NCBI GenBank assembly: GCA_015056205.1
Contig: SVGS01000003.1
Span: 62,001 to 126,000, forward strand
Length of the DNA: 64,000 nucleotides
Direction of reading: 5' to 3'
DNA from: Clostridiales bacterium
GTDB taxonomy: Bacteria; Bacillota; Clostridia; Christensenellales; Aristaeellaceae
Position numbers and translations under genes: made by a program. This document shows positions 9,519 through 18,999 of the stretch, one piece after another. The notes below the pieces were generated by a model. It was given only the letters and a program-made list of their open reading frames with translations. It did not search any database and was not told the origin of the DNA. Within the stretch, counting starts at the first letter, position 1. The number at the start of each line of letters is the position of its first letter.

Positions 9519-11630
9519 TCAAAGCTGGTCTATATTTTCACAGCGCTCAAGTCTGCCGTTAGTCACCCGGTAGACAGTATCCGCGTGCCGGAGGGTGTTG
9601 AGCCGGTGAGCCACCATGATCACCGTGCAATGGCCCATCATGGAATCAATCGCTTCCTGAACCTGCTTTTCGCTTGCCTGATCCAGGGCGCTGGTAGCCT
9701 CGTCCAGAATGATGATCCGCGGATTCCGGAGCAGGGCCCGGGCGATGGCGATCCGCTGCCGCTGTCCTCCGGACAGGTTTCCGCCGTTCTCAAGGATGGC
9801 CGAATCCAGCCCGTCCGGCAGTTCCGCTACCAGATCCTCCAGACCGACCTGTCGGATGACATCCATCACACTTTCTTTGCTGACGTAATTGAGTCCGTAA
9901 ACCAGGTTGTTCCAAAGCGATCCGGAAAACAGCACCGTCTGCTGCGGTACAACGGCAATGCGGCGGCGATAGGCGGATTTTTCCAGGGTCTCGAGGTTTT
10001 TCCCGTCCACGAGAATCTCACCTTTCTGTGGGCTGTAAAGTCCCAGTACCAGATTGAGGATCGTTGTCTTCCCCTCTCCGGATTTTCCCACAAAGGCTAT
10101 GCTCCCCCCGGCGGGAACCCTGAAGCTGATATCCTTCAGGACAGGCTCCTTCTCTTCATCATAGCGGAAGGAAACATTCCGGAATTCTATCTCCCCGCGC
10201 ACCGGATTGGGCAGCAGCTCTTTGCCGTTCCGCTCAATGTCGTCGACATAGAGGATCTCGTTGACACTCTTCAGGCTGTCATAACCCTGGGTAAACTGAG
10301 GCACAGCGTCCAGCATCCGCTGCACATTGGCGAGAATCATTTCAAAAATGGACTGAAACAGCACCAGGGTGCCGATCTGGATATGTCCGATGGCTGTCAG
10401 CATGGCCGCCACGCTCAGGGAAAGCAGCCGCAGCCCCTGAAACAGGCCGTAGGCAATGTTGTTGACGCTGACCGTCTGCCGATCGTACAGAACCGCGGCC
10501 CGCTGCGCGCTGCGGACCTTGGCCAGAACGCTCCGGTATTCAGTTCTTTGCAGGCCGTGGGCGCGAACCAGGCTTTCCATTTCCAGCATTTCCTTGACAG
10601 CGGCGCCGACCTGCTCATTCCGTTGCCGCATCCCCGCCCGCTTATCCTGCATGCGTTTCAGGAAATGGCGCAAAAGCAGCACAACGACCGGAATAAGCGC
10701 GAAATAGAAAATCAGCATCAGAGGATACCGGAGAATCGCCACGACGATCACGAACAGAATATCCTCTGAAATATACAGGATTTCCTGAAGCCTGTCATAA
10801 ATCAGCATCTGAATGAACTGCACGTCCGAAATCAGTTTGGAAAGGATAACGCCGGACTGGGCGTTGTTATGAAAACGAATCGAAAGAATCTGAAGCTTCC
10901 GAATGATGGCCATGCGAAAACCGGCCTCCACCGCCCTGGTGAAACGGCGGTAATACCGGCTGTCCAGCCAGAAACAGACCAGGTTCAGGGTCAGGGCAGC
11001 CATGGACAGCGCGATATTCAGGAAAACAGGAAAGCTGAAAAAGACGCCTGTTTCGGTCACATAATTAATGATATTGGATACAAACACCGGCAGCATCAGT
11101 GCGGAGAGATGTTTTACCAGAATAACGAAGACTGAAACGGAAAAAATACCCTTATGTCTGCGGGCAATGAACCGGAGAACGTCCATGGGGCGGTGCGGTT
11201 TTTCCGGATCCGCGTCCCTGTAGTAGCTGAAAATCTCCTCGGTCAGATCAAAGGAACTCCGTTTTCCGGCATAGATCCTGTATATATTCACGCCGCGCCT
11301 GTAGCGGAAGGTGAAATGATCCGCGTACTGTTCCAGCAGGCACCCGCTGATCTGGGTTTCAATTTCATCCTTGCCTGTCCCGGCAGCGGGTTCTGACAGA
11401 TCCATCCGTGCTCCGGCCGCGCGAACCTCAATATACCCGTCAGCATGTCTGCCGGCCGAAACTCCGATCTCCGTACAGCCCCTTTCCAGCAGATGCAGCA
11501 GCAATTCTTCGCAAACCAGCGAGCAAACAGCTTCCCCGGACCTGTCAGAGGCCGTGATCCCGCTCTTCTCAATGAACGCCATCACAGCCGGAATGTCCGC
11601 CTTTCCGTTCACCCTGATTGGATTTTTCAT
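9519..11630 (-). CDS. ABC exporter (TMD-NBD half transporter) with N-terminal HATPase-like domain
   Basis: Walker A VGKSGEGKTT, signature LSGGQRQRIAIARALL, Walker B IIILDEATSALD, H-loop; about 120 N-terminal residues (CEELLLHLLERGCTEIGVSAGRHADGYIEVRAAG) look HATPase-like. Confidence 0.9.
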   Translation of the reverse strand: MKNPIRVNGKADIPAVMAFIEKSGITASDRSGEAVCSLVCEELLLHLLERGCTEIGVSAGRHADGYIEVRAAGARMDLSEPAAGTGKDEIETQISGCLLEQYADHFTFRYRRGVNIYRIYAGKRSSFDLTEEIFSYYRDADPEKPHRPMDVLRFIARRHKGIFSVSVFVILVKHLSALMLPVFVSNIINYVTETGVFFSFPVFLNIALSMAALTLNLVCFWLDSRYYRRFTRAVEAGFRMAIIRKLQILSIRFHNNAQSGVILSKLISDVQFIQMLIYDRLQEILYISEDILFVIVVAILRYPLMLIFYFALIPVVVLLLRHFLKRMQDKRAGMRQRNEQVGAAVKEMLEMESLVRAHGLQRTEYRSVLAKVRSAQRAAVLYDRQTVSVNNIAYGLFQGLRLLSLSVAAMLTAIGHIQIGTLVLFQSIFEMILANVQRMLDAVPQFTQGYDSLKSVNEILYVDDIERNGKELLPNPVRGEIEFRNVSFRYDEEKEPVLKDISFRVPAGGSIAFVGKSGEGKTTILNLVLGLYSPQKGEILVDGKNLETLEKSAYRRRIAVVPQQTVLFSGSLWNNLVYGLNYVSKESVMDVIRQVGLEDLVAELPDGLDSAILENGGNLSGGQRQRIAIARALLRNPRIIILDEATSALDQASEKQVQEAIDSMMGHCTVIMVAHRLNTLRHADTVYRVTNGRLERCENIDQL

Positions 11631-11667
11631 CCGGAATTCCTCCGTTCATCAGGAAAGTTACCTGTTC

Positions 11668-13968
11668 TCAGAAGGTCAGCGGGATGCGGTCCGTATAGTG
11701 TGCCTGCCCGGAGAGGTCCGTCAAAGCAAAGCAGTACTGATAATTCCCGGAAGGAATTTTCCCCCATGTCAGCTTTGCGCCGTCCGCGGGAATAACCACG
11801 GCGGATCCCTCATATTCCCGTTCGGTTCCGTCGGCGGAAACGGCTGTGAACAGCGGATAAATCGTCATTCCCTCTTCCAGCGGAATAACGCCCCGGATCG
11901 CAAATCCGTTTTCATCATATCCCTGGGTTGCTCCGAGAAGCGTGGTTTCCCCGTCCGCGGAAGAGTTGCCCAGCAGGTACATCTTCAGTCCGTTTACACG
12001 GGCCGGAATGACAAAACGAACGCTTCCGGATTCCTCTGCGTAAAAATATTCGGCGCGGATCATCTGTCCCTCCAGCATGGGCCAGGAGCCGTCAAACATG
12101 GAAAGGATCAGCCCGGTAGACCAGTCTATGGTAGTCTTCCCCATGTTCCCGTACCGGATGATCTCGTCCCCTTCCTTTTTGTTCAGAACGCCGTTGGCTG
12201 TGGAGAGGTGGTTCAGATCTTCCTTGGTCAGCTGAAGGGAATAAACCATCTGTGCGGACAGAGTGGACGAGGAAAAATAGGACTCCACGCTTTCCAGCAT
12301 TCCTTCCGCGCTGACCGCTTCACTGATTCCGGCCTGAACGTTCTGGTTATTCTCTCCCGGCTGGTAGTACTCGTTTCCTGGATGCAGCAGCCCGGCCCAG
12401 ATGTTGTTCAGAGCCGCGGCCGCGTCAGCCTGCTGTCCCGGCGGTGTGGTTGCCGCCGGCTGCGGTACCGGAGTCGGCTCCGGCTGATCCGTCAGACCCG
12501 TCCAGATGCCGCTGGCTGAGGGAGTGGAAACCGGCTGACTTTGGAGATATCCGTCCCAGATCCCGCTGCAGGTCGAATATCCGTCCCAGACGGAGCCGCA
12601 GCTGGAGTTCAGACCGGACCAGATATTGCCTCCGCACGCGTCATATGCATCATTGAATGAGCAGTAGTCCCCGTAATATCCGTCCCAGATATCGCAGAGG
12701 GAACCGGAACAGCTGTTATCATAGCTGCTGTAGAAATTGTTCGGTGTATAGGAGGACGCGGACATGGCATAACCGGAGGAAGCCACCTGGCTGGTCAGCG
12801 TGGAGGCCAGGGCGGAATAGGAGTCTTTCTGTCCGCTGTAGTGGGACAGAATATCCTTTTTTTCGGAAAGAACGGTTTTGTAAGGCAGGAAGAAAGACAA
12901 TCCATGGGCGTATCCGGCAATATCGCCGGTCGTGCTGTTATAGCATACCGCCTGCAGCGCCGCCTCCTTCAGATCTGCGCTTTCCTGCGGCAGCAGCGCG
13001 GAAAACGCGTCGCACATATCGAAAACGTCCACCAGATCGGAGGCGTCGGTATCCATAAACTCCCCGAAGGATGTCAGCTGTCCGCGCAGGCGGACCACAC
13101 CGGCCAGATTGGTGCTCAGCATGGACGCGAGGGATTTGCTGAAGGCGTTGGCCGCCTCCATCACCTGAGGCATCCGGGCGGAATCCACGACGGTCATGGT
13201 GGCCGTGGATCCCCGCCGTCCCCGGGCGTTGTCGGCGATATAGGTATCCACGATCAGCCGGGCAACCTCCCTGGAGGTAATTCCCGGGTTGTTCGCAACC
13301 GGTTTCATCCAGCCGTCATAATCCAGCCCGGTTCCGCTGACCAGTTCCTGGCTCACCACGGAATAATCCGCAATCCCGTACAGATCCGAGCACAGATCCA
13401 CGCAGTTCATCAGGCAGCAGTCAAATCCAATGATATCCAGCCGGTTTCCCTGCAGGCCGTCCGTCAGTCCTTTTTTCAGTTCAGTCAGAGAAAGGCCGTC
13501 GTCACGATAATTCTCGTCGTTGCACACACCGTGTACCGGTCCCCCGCCGTGATCCCAGAGAATCATCATATAGCGGTTCGCTGGCGCGTTGGCAAGCCCG
13601 TACCGGATGAAGGAATTCAGCGTCCGGGCGTCCCCCATGCTCATCCGGCCCGCGTCCTTCAGCAGCACCGGTCCGCTTTGATCCAGCCGGTAGTACTGTA
13701 CGTTCCGCGTTGAAAAGGGATACCCGTTCCACCGGGAGGCGCCTCCCGTTGCCAGGAGAACATTCACCGCCCCGGAACTGCCGATCCCGGAGGATACCAT
13801 TTCCCGGATATCGGTGCTCGCTTCTCCGTCCTCGCTCTCCAGATCCGAACCGCAGATATAGATCAGGATGGTCAGTTCCCGGCTCTCTCCCCGCGCATCC
13901 GGCAGCGGGCACACAGCCAGAAGGCTGAACATCGTCATGGCCAGCAGCAGGCATAGGGTCTTTTTCAT
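11668..13968 (-). CDS. Secreted clostripain-family (peptidase C11) cysteine protease with C-terminal repeats
   Basis: Signal peptide; YICGSDLESEDGEASTDI, MMILWDHGGG and IIGFDCCLMNCVDL catalytic His/Cys motifs of C11. Confidence 0.9.
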   Translation of the reverse strand: MKKTLCLLLAMTMFSLLAVCPLPDARGESRELTILIYICGSDLESEDGEASTDIREMVSSGIGSSGAVNVLLATGGASRWNGYPFSTRNVQYYRLDQSGPVLLKDAGRMSMGDARTLNSFIRYGLANAPANRYMMILWDHGGGPVHGVCNDENYRDDGLSLTELKKGLTDGLQGNRLDIIGFDCCLMNCVDLCSDLYGIADYSVVSQELVSGTGLDYDGWMKPVANNPGITSREVARLIVDTYIADNARGRRGSTATMTVVDSARMPQVMEAANAFSKSLASMLSTNLAGVVRLRGQLTSFGEFMDTDASDLVDVFDMCDAFSALLPQESADLKEAALQAVCYNSTTGDIAGYAHGLSFFLPYKTVLSEKKDILSHYSGQKDSYSALASTLTSQVASSGYAMSASSYTPNNFYSSYDNSCSGSLCDIWDGYYGDYCSFNDAYDACGGNIWSGLNSSCGSVWDGYSTCSGIWDGYLQSQPVSTPSASGIWTGLTDQPEPTPVPQPAATTPPGQQADAAAALNNIWAGLLHPGNEYYQPGENNQNVQAGISEAVSAEGMLESVESYFSSSTLSAQMVYSLQLTKEDLNHLSTANGVLNKKEGDEIIRYGNMGKTTIDWSTGLILSMFDGSWPMLEGQMIRAEYFYAEESGSVRFVIPARVNGLKMYLLGNSSADGETTLLGATQGYDENGFAIRGVIPLEEGMTIYPLFTAVSADGTEREYEGSAVVIPADGAKLTWGKIPSGNYQYCFALTDLSGQAHYTDRIPLTF
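12385..12700 (-). repeat. Degenerate Cys-flanked (I/V)W-x-G-(Y/L) peptide repeats within the C11 protease gene
   Basis: CDIWDGY, GNIWSGL, GSVWDGY, SGIWDGY, SGIWTGL, NNIWAGL. Confidence 0.7.
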
Positions 13969-14013
13969 GAATGGTTCCCTCCCCGGCGCGTTTCATGCGG
14001 ATTCCGGCTGCTG

Positions 14014-14571
14014 TCAGTTACCGGCAGGGCGGAAGGTGGCCAGAACAGATTTGATCTGTTCAATCTGCCTGTCCGTAACCGGATAGGTTTTCATATCCTG
14101 CTCGTCATCGCTCATCACATAGAACTGGATTTCGATGGCATAGCCGTTGGTCATCGTATCGACGTGGATATATTCCCCGTCTTTGTCGGTACACCGGAGC
14201 ATCACCAGCGGAATCTGGCCTGCCATGAGCGTATCGAGGTATACAGGACGATCCTCTTCGAACTCTTCCATAAGGGCATCGATATAAGCCTGGAGTTCTT
14301 CCTTTCCGGCATCAAACAGCCGGATATCCTTCAGTTCTTCATAGTAAACCAGAAAGGCTCCTCCCGACAGTCCGTACGCGGCTTGTTCTCCAAAGTAGCC
14401 GAGCTCCTCCACACCGTCTTCCTGCGTCAGATCCTCCGTATCGGTCTCCCAGCCCTCCGGGAACTGCATTGTAAAGTATTTCGTAGTGAAAGTCACACCC
14501 TCCGCCGCGGCCATGCAGGCCGTGAACAGTACCAGCATCACGGCCGCCGCTGCACAAATCCATCGTTTCAT
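14014..14571 (-). CDS. Secreted protein of unknown function
   Basis: Signal peptide MKRWICAAAAVMLVLFTACMAAAEG; internal start with upstream AGGA. Confidence 0.75.
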   Translation of the reverse strand: MKRWICAAAAVMLVLFTACMAAAEGVTFTTKYFTMQFPEGWETDTEDLTQEDGVEELGYFGEQAAYGLSGGAFLVYYEELKDIRLFDAGKEELQAYIDALMEEFEEDRPVYLDTLMAGQIPLVMLRCTDKDGEYIHVDTMTNGYAIEIQFYVMSDDEQDMKTYPVTDRQIEQIKSVLATFRPAGN

Positions 14572-14827
14572 CAGCTGATCCTCCTTAACGTTTGGCAGAT
14601 TAACAAGATTGTCATGTCTCATTTTTGACCCGTTCAGTATAAAAAAGGCCGGAAGATTTGTCAATAAAGGATCTTGTGCCCAGCCCGTGCCGTGAAGAAG
14701 GTTTCCGGCCCGCCTCCGGATTTTGGGAAGCCCTGCGGAAAATATTTGCTAATATATTGCTCCCTTTATTCCCTATATGTGATATAATGCTGCGCGGGAA
14801 TAAACAGCGGAAAAGAGAAACTCAGTC

Positions 14828-15712
14828 ATGATGAAAAAGAAAAATGCTCTTCGGACAGTTCTCCTGCTCCTGCTGGCTGTGTTGATCGTCAGTGGAACGG
14901 CCGGATGCGCGGGAGCGGATCCCGGCGCCTTCAGAACGGAAGACTGTCTCATGGAGCGGGCCGGGCAGCGGATATACGGTAAGCTTTATCTGCCTGAGAC
15001 GGCGGAAAGCCCGCTTCCGTTGATCATTCTGTCCCATGGGCTTGGCAGTAATCACCGGATCATGGAGCCTTACGCGGAGCGTTTTGCCCAAAACGGGTTC
15101 GCAGCCTGCGTGTTTGATTATATCGGCGGCTCCGAGGAAAGCTTGAGCGACGGCAGCATGAAGGATATGTCCGTCCTCACGGAGGCGGAGGATCTCCGGT
15201 ATGTGCTGGACCGTTTCCGCGGCGACAGCCGGTTTATGCAGAACGGAATCTTTCTCTTCGGCGGAAGCCAGGGTGCCTTTATTTCCGCTTATCTGGCGGG
15301 AACGCGGCCGAAAGACACAGCAGGCCTGATCCTGCTGTATCCCGCCTTTAACCTGCCGGAAGTCTGCCGCCGGAAGATTCCGGCGTCCGGCAATCTTCCG
15401 GATACGGCGGTCATCGGGAAGCATACAGTAGGCCGGCGTTATCTGAAGGACATCATGACCTTTGATATCTATACGGTTCTGGGCCGTTATGCAGGCCCCG
15501 CGCTGTTGTTTCACGGGACTGCGGATCCCTATGTACCGCTGCAGTATTCCCGCCGGGCAGTGAAAGTGCTGACGGACGCAGAGCTGATAACCGTGGAAGG
15601 AGCAGGCCACGGATTCAAAGGCGAAGACCTGGAACGGACCGCGCGCCTGTCTGTGGCATTTGTCCTGCGCGTTTTGACCCTGAACGGCTGTGAGGAACCC
15701 GGAGCTGCCTGA
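14828..15712 (+). CDS. Alpha/beta hydrolase (lipoprotein-like N-terminus)
   Basis: LPLIILSHGLGSNH oxyanion region, nucleophile elbow FGGSQGAF, lipobox-like SGTAGCAG. Confidence 0.88.
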   Translation: MMKKKNALRTVLLLLLAVLIVSGTAGCAGADPGAFRTEDCLMERAGQRIYGKLYLPETAESPLPLIILSHGLGSNHRIMEPYAERFAQNGFAACVFDYIGGSEESLSDGSMKDMSVLTEAEDLRYVLDRFRGDSRFMQNGIFLFGGSQGAFISAYLAGTRPKDTAGLILLYPAFNLPEVCRRKIPASGNLPDTAVIGKHTVGRRYLKDIMTFDIYTVLGRYAGPALLFHGTADPYVPLQYSRRAVKVLTDAELITVEGAGHGFKGEDLERTARLSVAFVLRVLTLNGCEEPGAA

Positions 15713-15744
15713 TGAATGACCGAAGGAATGGAGGTAACTGATTG

Positions 15745-16569
15745 ATGTTTGACCGGGAAAAAGCGAAAGCGTTCTTTCTCCGTTATGCGGAGGAGTACGA
15801 CACACAGAACATCCTGATTTGCCATAAAATTGAGCACACGTTCCGTGTCGCGGAGTTATCGGCGCGATGTGCGGAATCGTTGGAAATGAGCGGTACGGAT
15901 ACGGATCTTGCCTGGTTTCTCGGCCTTCTGCATGATATCGGCCGCTTTGAGCAGGTTCGCCGCTTCGGCACCTTTGTGGATTCCCAGTCTGTGGATCACG
16001 CGGAGCTGAGCGGTGACATCCTGTTCCGGGACGGGCTGCTTGAGCGTTTCCCGGAGGCAGGCCTGCCGGAAGGCTGGCGGAACATAGCGGAAACGGCGGT
16101 CCGATGGCATAACAAACTGAAGCTTCCTGATACGCTGGACAGCCGGACCCTGCGCTTCGCTGAGATTCTGCGCGACGCGGACAAGACGGACATCTTCCGC
16201 GTGATAGCCAGCATCCCCTTTAAAGACCGGGTCGGGAGCAGCCGGGCAAGTTTTCAGGACACGGGGGAAGCGAGTCCGGAGGTCATGGCCTGCGTGATGG
16301 AGCACCGCTGCGTTCCCGCCGCACTGAGACGTTCCCATTTTGAGGGACGGGTCTCTCATTGCTGCATGGCTTTTGAACTGGTGTTTGAATTCAGCCGGCG
16401 GACCGTAAGGGAAGAAGGCTGGCTCTGTGCCTTGCTTGCAGAAACCGACACTGGAGGAAAACAGATCTGGACCGACCGGGAAACGGAACAGCTTCGGATC
16501 CTGCGCCGTGAAATCGAAAAAGCCTGGGGTATGCCGCTGGAAATCATTGAAAAGGAGGAGCAGCAGTGA
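15745..16569 (+). CDS. HD domain-containing phosphohydrolase
   Basis: HKIEHTFRVAELS...LLHDIGRFEQ HD motif. Confidence 0.88.
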   Translation: MFDREKAKAFFLRYAEEYDTQNILICHKIEHTFRVAELSARCAESLEMSGTDTDLAWFLGLLHDIGRFEQVRRFGTFVDSQSVDHAELSGDILFRDGLLERFPEAGLPEGWRNIAETAVRWHNKLKLPDTLDSRTLRFAEILRDADKTDIFRVIASIPFKDRVGSSRASFQDTGEASPEVMACVMEHRCVPAALRRSHFEGRVSHCCMAFELVFEFSRRTVREEGWLCALLAETDTGGKQIWTDRETEQLRILRREIEKAWGMPLEIIEKEEQQ

Positions 16570-17537
16570 TTCTTGCGTTTTACGGAGCCGGCGCGATGGG
16601 CCGGGAATTCAAATATGTGGCGGATGAGACCGGACAGTGGACAGAAATGGTCTTCATCGATGATCATGCCGCGGCGGACAGCCTGCTGGGCTGCCATGTT
16701 CTCGGATTTCATTCGTTCCGCAAACATTACAGCCCGGAAAACACACGCTTTGTGATCACCATCGGCGAACCCAAATTCCGCCGGGAAGCTTTCAGCCGGA
16801 TGACGGAGGCAGGGTATCAGGGCGCGCGTCTGGTTCACCCCTCCGCCTGTATCAGCCCCGACGCGGAGCTGGGAGACGGCGCGGTCATCGGTCCGGGCGC
16901 TTTTATCGGCTCTCTGGCAAAGATCGGAAAAAACTTTTACGCTGCCAAAGGCGCCGCTGTCGGCCATGATGCGGTCGTCGGAAACCATACGCGCGTTGGA
17001 GCGGGCGCGTTTATCGGCGGGCATACGATCATCGGGGAAAACGCCTTCATCGGCGCCGGCGCCATGCTGAAAGACCGGATCCGCGTCGGCGATTACAGCG
17101 TCGTGGCGCTCGGCAGTGTCGTTTTCAGCGATGTGGAAGCCAATACGACGGTTATGGGAAATCCCGCCAGAATCGCGAACGAGGGCGCCCAGGGACTGCT
17201 GTACGCGCCGAGCCGCAAGCTTGCGGATACCGCTACGCCGGCAGGGAACCAGGCTCCGGAAGCCGCTGCTCCGCCTGAAACGCTGAATTCCATGAGGATC
17301 GCGGAGCTGTACTGGACGGCCTTCTCCGGATGTTTCCAGGGGATTGACTTCAACCCTGTCAGCTTCCGTTTCCATGATCCGGGCTGGGATTCCGTCGCTC
17401 AGATGAATCTGATCAGCTGTCTGGAGGAGACCTTCCGTATTTCCTTCAAAGGCCGGGAATCGATGAGAATCAGCTCCTATCTGACAGGCCTGGAGCTTGT
17501 TCGGAAAAAACTGGAAAACGCGAAAGCGGAAAAGTGA
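16566..17537 (+). CDS. NeuD/PglD-type left-handed beta-helix acyltransferase fused to a C-terminal acyl-carrier-like domain
   Basis: Hexapeptide repeats (IGPGAFIGSLAKIGKNF...VGAGAFIGGHTIIGENAFIGAGA); C-terminal WDSVAQMNLISCLEETFRI resembles ACP DSL helix. Confidence 0.8.
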   Translation: MILAFYGAGAMGREFKYVADETGQWTEMVFIDDHAAADSLLGCHVLGFHSFRKHYSPENTRFVITIGEPKFRREAFSRMTEAGYQGARLVHPSACISPDAELGDGAVIGPGAFIGSLAKIGKNFYAAKGAAVGHDAVVGNHTRVGAGAFIGGHTIIGENAFIGAGAMLKDRIRVGDYSVVALGSVVFSDVEANTTVMGNPARIANEGAQGLLYAPSRKLADTATPAGNQAPEAAAPPETLNSMRIAELYWTAFSGCFQGIDFNPVSFRFHDPGWDSVAQMNLISCLEETFRISFKGRESMRISSYLTGLELVRKKLENAKAEK

Positions 17538-17546
17538 GGAATCGAT

Positions 17547-18992
17547 ATGGGAGTATTCTGGGATTTTGAAAACTTTGCCGATTCTCCGGCGCTGATCGCC
17601 GATACCGGCGTGACAGTAACCTACCGTGATCTCAGTGCACTTTCGAAGGAAACCGCTGCTGCCATCAGCCGGTGCGCGGACTGGGATGCTGCGTCTGAGC
17701 CGCTGGTGATGATGGTCTGCCGGAATACCATGGGCGCCCTCTCAGGCTATGCTGTGCTGGCAGACAGCGGATATCCCTTCCTGCCTGTTTCCGCGGATCT
17801 GGCCGCCGGGATGCGCAGGGATCTGATGAACGCGTATCGTCCGGGGCTGCTGCTGCTGCCGGAGGAAATGCGCGGCGAATATCCCGCCATGGGAGAAGTT
17901 TGCGCCATCCGGGATTATGTCCTTCTGAAAACCAATTATATGGACCGCTTCCCCATCCACCCCCGTCTGGGTCTTCTGATCACCACCTCCGGTTCCACCG
18001 GCTCCGCGAAGTTCGTCCGGCAGAGCCGGGAAAACCTGCGCTTCAACGCCGCCGCCCTTGCGAAAATCCTTCAGATTACTTCCGCTGACAGAACCATCAC
18101 CGCTTTGCCCCTGCAGTATACCTACGGACAGTCTGTCCTGCACGCGAACCTGCGCTGCGGCGCCGCCATGGTGGTAACCAAAAACGGCGTGATGGATCCG
18201 GAATTCTGGGATCTGTTTGAGGCGGAGAATGTGACCTGTTTCCATGGTGTGCCCAGCACCTATGAAATGCTCCATCATATCGGTCTGTTCGAGGATGAGT
18301 TCCCTTCCCTCCGGACGCTGAGCCAGGCAGGCGGAAAGCTCAGCCGGGAGCTGCAGGAATATTATGCCCGGTATGCCGCGGAAAACGGAAAACACTTTGT
18401 CATCATGTACGGGCAGAGTGAAGCGACGGCAGCCATCAGCTGGCTGCCACCGGAAGATGCGCTCCGAAAGCCGGGGTCGGTCGGCCGCGTCGTTCCGGGT
18501 GGCAGCGTCCGGCTCATCGACGGGTCGGGAAACACCGTGGAAGGACCGCACGCACGGGGAGAGCTTGTCTACCGCGGCCCCAATGTGGCCATGGGCTACG
18601 CTCGGGGCGGCGAAGACCTGGCAAAGGATGATGAGTGGAACGGTGAGATCCGGACCGGCGATCTGGCCGAAACGGATGAAGACGGTTATCTGACCATTAC
18701 TGGAAGACTGAAGCGCTTTATCAAACTGGCCGGCCACCGCGTCAGCCTGGACGAGATTGACGGTATGATCATGGATGAACTCAATATTCCCAGCGCCAGC
18801 GTCGGAACGGATGACCGTCTGACCGTTTTTGTAACAGGAGACCGGGAAAAGGAAATGGTCGCGTCGTTTATTCCGCGGGTGCTCAGCGCCGCACGCGGCA
18901 GTCTCCGCGTCCTGACTGTTCCGGAATTTCCGAAAAACGAAGGCGGAAAAATCCTGTATTCCGTGCTGCAGGAAACTGCGGAAAAAGTCTGA
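17547..18992 (+). CDS. AMP-binding (adenylation) enzyme, acyl-CoA/ACP ligase superfamily
   Basis: LLITTSGSTGSAKFVRQSREN (A3), YGQSEATAAISWL (A5), RTGDLAETDEDGYLTITGRLKRFIKLAGHRVSLDEID (A7/A8). Confidence 0.92.
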   Translation: MGVFWDFENFADSPALIADTGVTVTYRDLSALSKETAAAISRCADWDAASEPLVMMVCRNTMGALSGYAVLADSGYPFLPVSADLAAGMRRDLMNAYRPGLLLLPEEMRGEYPAMGEVCAIRDYVLLKTNYMDRFPIHPRLGLLITTSGSTGSAKFVRQSRENLRFNAAALAKILQITSADRTITALPLQYTYGQSVLHANLRCGAAMVVTKNGVMDPEFWDLFEAENVTCFHGVPSTYEMLHHIGLFEDEFPSLRTLSQAGGKLSRELQEYYARYAAENGKHFVIMYGQSEATAAISWLPPEDALRKPGSVGRVVPGGSVRLIDGSGNTVEGPHARGELVYRGPNVAMGYARGGEDLAKDDEWNGEIRTGDLAETDEDGYLTITGRLKRFIKLAGHRVSLDEIDGMIMDELNIPSASVGTDDRLTVFVTGDREKEMVASFIPRVLSAARGSLRVLTVPEFPKNEGGKILYSVLQETAEKV

Positions 18993-18999
18993 AAAACAA

